Source of the DNA: Gordonia aichiensis NBRC 108223
Lineage (GTDB): Bacteria > Actinomycetota > Actinomycetes > Mycobacteriales > Mycobacteriaceae
Direction: 5' to 3'
Assembly (NCBI RefSeq): GCF_000332975.1
Contig: NZ_BANR01000023.1
Span: 1 to 64,000, forward strand
Length of the DNA stretch: 64,000 bases
In this document: positions 60,495 through 64,000 of the stretch, piece after piece
Layout: each line of letters begins with the position of its first letter
Numbering within the stretch: position 1 is the first letter of the stretch
Notes under the pieces: model-generated
Databases searched by the model: none
Seen by the model: only the letters and a program-made list of their open reading frames with translations
Told to the model about the DNA's origin: nothing
Position numbers and translations under genes: made by a program

Positions 60495-61811
60495 ATGATC
60501 ACCCCGTTCGCACTGACCGATATCACCGTCCTGACAGGCGACGCAGACGGAACCGTTCACGAGAACTGGACGGTGCTCGTCGACGCCTCCGGAACGATCG
60601 AACACGCCGGTCCGTCCGGCAGCATCGAACTCGGCAGTCGCGCGGTGGTCGACGGAAAAGGAAAGTTCGTGATCCCCGGGCTGATCAACGCGCACGCGCA
60701 CCTGTTCTCCGACGGCAAACCGCTCGCGCCGTTGCTCACCGGGCCCCGCACCAAACATTTCGTCGCGAAGGTTCTGCATTCACCCGCGGGCCGGTGGCTG
60801 ACCACCAGGCGCACGAAGGCCAATGCGATCAATCAACTCCACAGCGGTGTCACCACGATCCGCAGCGTCGGCGACGTGCGTTACGAGGTGATGGCCGTTC
60901 GCAACGCCATCGAGCGTGGCGACTATCTCGGCCCGACGATCCTGCCCTCGGGTCCACTGCTGGCGATCACCGACGGTCACGGTGCGCCGCAGATCTCGCT
61001 CACCAGCGACACACCCGCGCAGGCGCGGCACAACACCCTCGAGAACCTTCGACGCGGAGCACAGACCATCAAGATCTCCGCGACCGCGGGCGTGACCGAC
61101 GCGAAAGAAGTCGGCTACGCGGGCAGGCCGGAGATGTCGGAGCAGGCGATGCGCGCGGTGTGCGAGGAGGCGCACGCGGTCGGGGTGATCGTCGCGGCGC
61201 ACGCGCAGAGTGAGGAAGGGGTTCTCTCGGCGCTTCGCGCGGGAGTCGACACCATTGAGCACGGTAGTCAGATGTCGGACGCGGTCATCGAGTTGTTCCT
61301 CGACAACCCGAACTCACTGCGCGGATACAGCGCGATGATCCCCACCGTGCAGGCGTGTCTGCCCCTCGTCGAACTCGACCAGTCGGTGAGTGGCGCCACC
61401 GACGTCGTCAGGGAGAACGCCAAACTCGTGCTCGACGAGATGGTGTCGGGAATCGCGACCTGCGTCGAGCACGGCATCGCGATGGGCGTCGGCAACGACT
61501 CCGCGGTCAGTTACGTCACGCACTCCAACTTCTGGCGCGAACTCGACTTCCTGGTGCGTTACACGGATCTCGACACGAAAGGGGTGCTGCACGCGACGAC
61601 GGCGGTCAACGCCGCCATCCTCGGGATCGATTCCGTGACAGGCTCGATCGAGCCCGGAAAAGCGGCCGATCTCGTTGTGTTGGAAGACAATCCGCTTGAG
61701 TCGTTTCGGAATCTCGAATCGCCGTGGATGGTCGTCGTCCGCGGCGAACGCATCGACCACCCGCAGATCACACGCATTCCGGAGATCGACGAGCAACTCG
61801 ACACGCTCTGA
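60495..61811 (+). CDS. Amidohydrolase (imidazolonepropionase/prolidase-like)
   Basis: 438 aa from ATG 60495 (MITPFALTDITVLTG); the longer upstream frame crosses the tandem repeat. TIM-barrel metal-dependent hydrolase: NAHAHLF (H-x-H), probable carboxylated Lys in TIKISATAGV, His in VAAHAQSEEG and TIEHGSQ, and Asp in GNDSAV. The C-terminal SIEPGKAADLVVLEDNP is typical. Belongs to the subfamily hydrolysing Xaa-Pro or cyclic amides; substrate unknown. Confidence 0.88.
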   Translation: MITPFALTDITVLTGDADGTVHENWTVLVDASGTIEHAGPSGSIELGSRAVVDGKGKFVIPGLINAHAHLFSDGKPLAPLLTGPRTKHFVAKVLHSPAGRWLTTRRTKANAINQLHSGVTTIRSVGDVRYEVMAVRNAIERGDYLGPTILPSGPLLAITDGHGAPQISLTSDTPAQARHNTLENLRRGAQTIKISATAGVTDAKEVGYAGRPEMSEQAMRAVCEEAHAVGVIVAAHAQSEEGVLSALRAGVDTIEHGSQMSDAVIELFLDNPNSLRGYSAMIPTVQACLPLVELDQSVSGATDVVRENAKLVLDEMVSGIATCVEHGIAMGVGNDSAVSYVTHSNFWRELDFLVRYTDLDTKGVLHATTAVNAAILGIDSVTGSIEPGKAADLVVLEDNPLESFRNLESPWMVVVRGERIDHPQITRIPEIDEQLDTL

Positions 61812-61830
61812 CACCGGGCCACGCGCCGAG

Positions 61831-62778
61831 CTACGCAGGGGGCAGCAGGTGCTCTCGTGCGCCGTCGGCGATCATCTCGGTGAGTGTGCGTAGCAGCGAC
61901 GACCCGAGCGTCCAGTACTGCCAGTACAGTGGCACGTCGACGTAGAGGTCGGTCAGGGTGACCACCCGGCCGTCCTCGAGCGCATCGGTCACCTGAGCCA
62001 GCGGTACTGCGCCCCAACCCATCCCGGACTCGATGGCCCGGTGGTATTCGGTCGACGCCGGGATGTAGACGGCAGGCGGATCGAGTACCTCACCCGACAT
62101 CATCGCCAGCACCCTTCGCTGCAACTCGTCGTTGCGGTCGAACTGGACCATGGGCGCTTTCGCGAGCGCGGAATCGTCGACCCCGCGGGGCATCCAGAGA
62201 TCGAGGAACTCGGGAGTCGCAACCGGCAGATAGCGCATGGTCCCCAGCGCCCGCAGGGTGGTGCCACGGATGGCGAGCGGGTCGGAGGTGATGGCGCCCA
62301 TCACCTCGCCGGTCACCAACCGCGAGCTGTTGACCGCCTCGTCGTCGCGTATCACCTCGACGGCGACGGGATTCTCGCGGTGAAAGCGTGCGAGTACCGG
62401 TAGGAGCCAGGTGGCCAACGAGTCGGCATTCGCCGCGATGGGCAGGTGCACGCGCGGCCGGTCCACCAACGGTGCGGCCGCGACGTCGTCGAGATCACCG
62501 GAGAGGCCGAGATCGCCGGAGAGTTCGAGTTGGGCCTCGCGACTGAGCAGGTCCCACTGCTTTGCCATACGCGCGAGGACCTCGCCGTCGCGGGTCGGCG
62601 TGATCGGCTTGGTCCTTCGGACAAGGATGCGGCCGACGGAGACCTCGAGTGCCTTGATCCGCTGGCTCACCGCCGACGGAGTGATGTGCAGTTGTTCCGC
62701 CGCGGCGTCGAACGTGCCGGCGTCGAGCACCGCCGACAGCGTCCGGAGCGCGTCTGATCCCAGATCCACATAAGACAC
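61831..62778 (-). CDS. lysG: LysR-family regulator, LysG/ArgP type
   Basis: 315 aa. N-terminal HTH (LRTLSAVLDAGTFDAAAEQL, ITPSAVSQRIKALE) and a substrate-binding effector domain from ~95. The sequence TPSAVSQRIKALEVSVGRIL is typical of ArgP/LysG, and the divergent lysE gene confirms the assignment. In corynebacteria LysG activates lysE with lysine or arginine as co-inducer. A small duplication (SGDLGLSGDLDD) lies in the linker. Confidence 0.92.
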   Translation of the reverse strand: MSYVDLGSDALRTLSAVLDAGTFDAAAEQLHITPSAVSQRIKALEVSVGRILVRRTKPITPTRDGEVLARMAKQWDLLSREAQLELSGDLGLSGDLDDVAAAPLVDRPRVHLPIAANADSLATWLLPVLARFHRENPVAVEVIRDDEAVNSSRLVTGEVMGAITSDPLAIRGTTLRALGTMRYLPVATPEFLDLWMPRGVDDSALAKAPMVQFDRNDELQRRVLAMMSGEVLDPPAVYIPASTEYHRAIESGMGWGAVPLAQVTDALEDGRVVTLTDLYVDVPLYWQYWTLGSSLLRTLTEMIADGAREHLLPPA

Positions 62779-62840
62779 TCTAATGATTCATCAGAAACAT
62801 TCGCTGTACTTGTCTACCCTTGGACTCGTACGTTCGTGGC

Positions 62841-63461
62841 ATGACGACGTATCTGCTCGCGGCCATTGCGGGACTCCTGACCGGCGCTGGCCTGATCGTG
62901 GCCGTCGGACCGCAGAACATCTTCGTGCTCCAGCAGGGTGTGCGTCGTGCGCACGTGAACCCCGTGATCGCGGTGTGCGCGCTCTCGGATGTGGTGCTGA
63001 TCGTTGCGGGAGTGGCGGGTCTCGGAGCGTTGGTGTCGGCGCATCCCACGGTGGTCACGGTCGCGAAGATCGCAGGTGGGGCATACGTGGTGATTCTTGG
63101 ACTGCTTGCCGCACGACGATGCCTGCGGTCAAGCGAGGCGATCACGGCAAACCCCGACGAGGTACGCACCGCCTCGCGGTGGGTGGCCATCGGCACCGCG
63201 CTCGCGCTGACCTGGCTCAACCCGCATGTCTACCTCGACACGGTGCTCACCATGGGCGCGATCGCCAACAGTCACGGAAATGGTAAGTGGGCCTTCGCGA
63301 TCGGCGCGAGCATGGCAAGCGTTGTGTGGTTCACGCTGATCGGCCGCGGTGGCCGCAGGCTTGCGCCGGTGTTCGCCAGGCCGCGTGCGTGGAAGGTGCT
63401 CGACGGAGTCGTTGCGGTCATCATGGTGGGAATGGGTGCCGCACTGCTTGTTTCGGCGTGA
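62841..63461 (+). CDS. lysE: LysE-family basic amino acid exporter
   Basis: 206 aa from ATG 62841. Six hydrophobic helices with hallmark GLIVAVGPQNIFVLQQGVRR and the aspartate helix ALSDVVLIVAGVAG; ALTWLNPHVYLDT is also conserved. It exports L-lysine and L-arginine. Divergent from lysG across 62 bases that should contain the LysG site. Its stop codon is included in an 18-bp-period duplication. Confidence 0.93.
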   Translation: MTTYLLAAIAGLLTGAGLIVAVGPQNIFVLQQGVRRAHVNPVIAVCALSDVVLIVAGVAGLGALVSAHPTVVTVAKIAGGAYVVILGLLAARRCLRSSEAITANPDEVRTASRWVAIGTALALTWLNPHVYLDTVLTMGAIANSHGNGKWAFAIGASMASVVWFTLIGRGGRRLAPVFARPRAWKVLDGVVAVIMVGMGAALLVSA

Positions 63462-63482
63462 CGTGTTGTTTCGGCGTGACGT
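63449..63482. repeat. 16-base repeat, period 18, spanning the lysE stop codon
   Basis: TGTTTCGGCGTGACGT occurs at 63449-63464 and 63467-63482. The TGA in the first is the lysE stop. Confidence 0.85.
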
Positions 63483-63486
63483 CGTA

Positions 63487-64000
63487 TCAGACCAGTCTGT
63501 GCCGGTACGCATAGGACACCACGGCCGCCCGATCGCGACACCCCGTCTTGGCGAGGATGTGATTGATGTGGGTTTTGACGGTGCTCACACCGACCACCAG
63601 TCGTCGGGCGATCTGCTGGTTCGACAACCCTTCGGCGATCAGCGCGACCACCTCGGTCTCCCGGTCGGTGAGGCCGTCAGGAGTCCCGGTGGCTGATCCG
63701 GACTCGCCGCTGCGGTCCGCTGATCGGGAAAGCAGTGCGCGCATGGCCTTTTCGTCGAGAAGGGATCGGCCGGTGGCCGCGGAGACCAGCGCGGCTTCGA
63801 TGGCGTCGGGGTCGGCGTCCTTGTTCAAGAAGCCGACGGCCCCGGCATCAAGTGCTTCGACGTTGGTGACGTTGTCGTCGTAGGTGGTCAGCGCGACTGC
63901 GCGAGTGGAGGATCCCGACGCGACGAGTCGTCGAATCCCCTCGATGCCACCGATTCCCGGCATCCGGAGGTCTGTGAGTAGGACGTCGGGCGACTGTTCG
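63487..64000 (-). CDS. NarL/LuxR-type response regulator, 5' end cut by window
   Basis: The frame stays open to the window end. The receiver domain reads ...QSPDVLLTDLRMPGIGGIEG with the phospho-acceptor Asp in TDLRMPG, Thr in VALTTYDD and Lys in FLNKDAD. After a ~20-residue Ser/Gly-rich linker comes a LuxR HTH (LTDRETEVVALIAEGLSNQQ, VSTVKTHINHILAKTGCRDR). The upstream ~50 residues and the partner histidine kinase lie outside. Confidence 0.92.
   Translation of the reverse strand, partial: EQSPDVLLTDLRMPGIGGIEGIRRLVASGSSTRAVALTTYDDNVTNVEALDAGAVGFLNKDADPDAIEAALVSAATGRSLLDEKAMRALLSRSADRSGESGSATGTPDGLTDRETEVVALIAEGLSNQQIARRLVVGVSTVKTHINHILAKTGCRDRAAVVSYAYRHRLV

Overview
The window is high-GC, densely coded actinobacterial DNA. 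Several genes point to a mycolic-acid-bearing member of the Mycobacteriales, most like Gordonia or a close relative. These are a secreted mycolyltransferase-type esterase, a DUF3068 membrane protein, a PE-PPE-domain serine hydrolase, a GAP-family (peptidoglycolipid-addressing) membrane protein, a Pol-PE-Lig LigD divergent from a Ku with a lysine-rich tail, and two perfect matches to the mycobacterial KstR operator. The genus call is inference; no rRNA is present.

Layout. 1-1060 looks like the end of a decayed mobile element: a run of hairpins (one matching a tRNA T arm), a 59-codon phage-type fragment, an unknown gene and an 8-bp-arm palindrome. It abuts a CoA-binding-domain gene whose first ~30-40 codons appear to be missing. 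1.4-4.8 kb holds a membrane protein, an OhrR-like MarR regulator, a 2OG-Fe(II) oxygenase and small conserved proteins. 4.8-8.4 kb is a citrate cluster: citrate synthase 2, a divergent citrate synthase with a fused DNA-binding domain, and trans-aconitate methyltransferase. 8.4-13.5 kb holds RNase HI, a D-2-hydroxyacid dehydrogenase, gluconokinase, a MerR/aldo-keto reductase pair and a KstR-boxed SDR. 13.5-14.7 kb is an AbiEi-like/nuclease-fold gene flanked by imperfect repeats. 14.7-18.4 kb encodes a heterodimeric ABC exporter, and 18.4-20.4 kb an encapsulin nanocompartment with its DyP peroxidase cargo. 20.5-27 kb is cell-envelope and flavoprotein genes.

27-36.5 kb is a metal-homeostasis region. 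It has an ArsR-type alpha-5 metal sensor and MFS exporter, a divergent His-rich CPH-type ATPase (CopB-like), then nadB, a protein with a duplicated C-x4-GHxGxH motif, and csoR-copZ-copA. CsoR-type operators lie before both copB and csoR, so one copper regulon probably spans two promoters. 36.5-39.7 kb is a steroid-dehydrogenase-like flavoprotein divergent from a molybdopterin oxidoreductase across a perfect KstR box. 39.7-50.7 kb holds a PE-PPE hydrolase, the pntAA-pntAB-pntB transhydrogenase operon, a membrane PI-PLC-like protein, a SulP-STAS-carbonic anhydrase fusion, a CpdA-like phosphodiesterase and a dienelactone hydrolase. 50.7-55.8 kb is the NHEJ pair ligD/ku plus a Baeyer-Villiger-type monooxygenase. 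55.8-64 kb is transporters, a GDSL hydrolase, an amidohydrolase, lysG/lysE and a LuxR-type response regulator cut by the window end.

A recurring oddity is short tandem duplication with a 16-18 bp period in intergenic DNA. In three cases the repeat unit includes the stop codon of the preceding gene.
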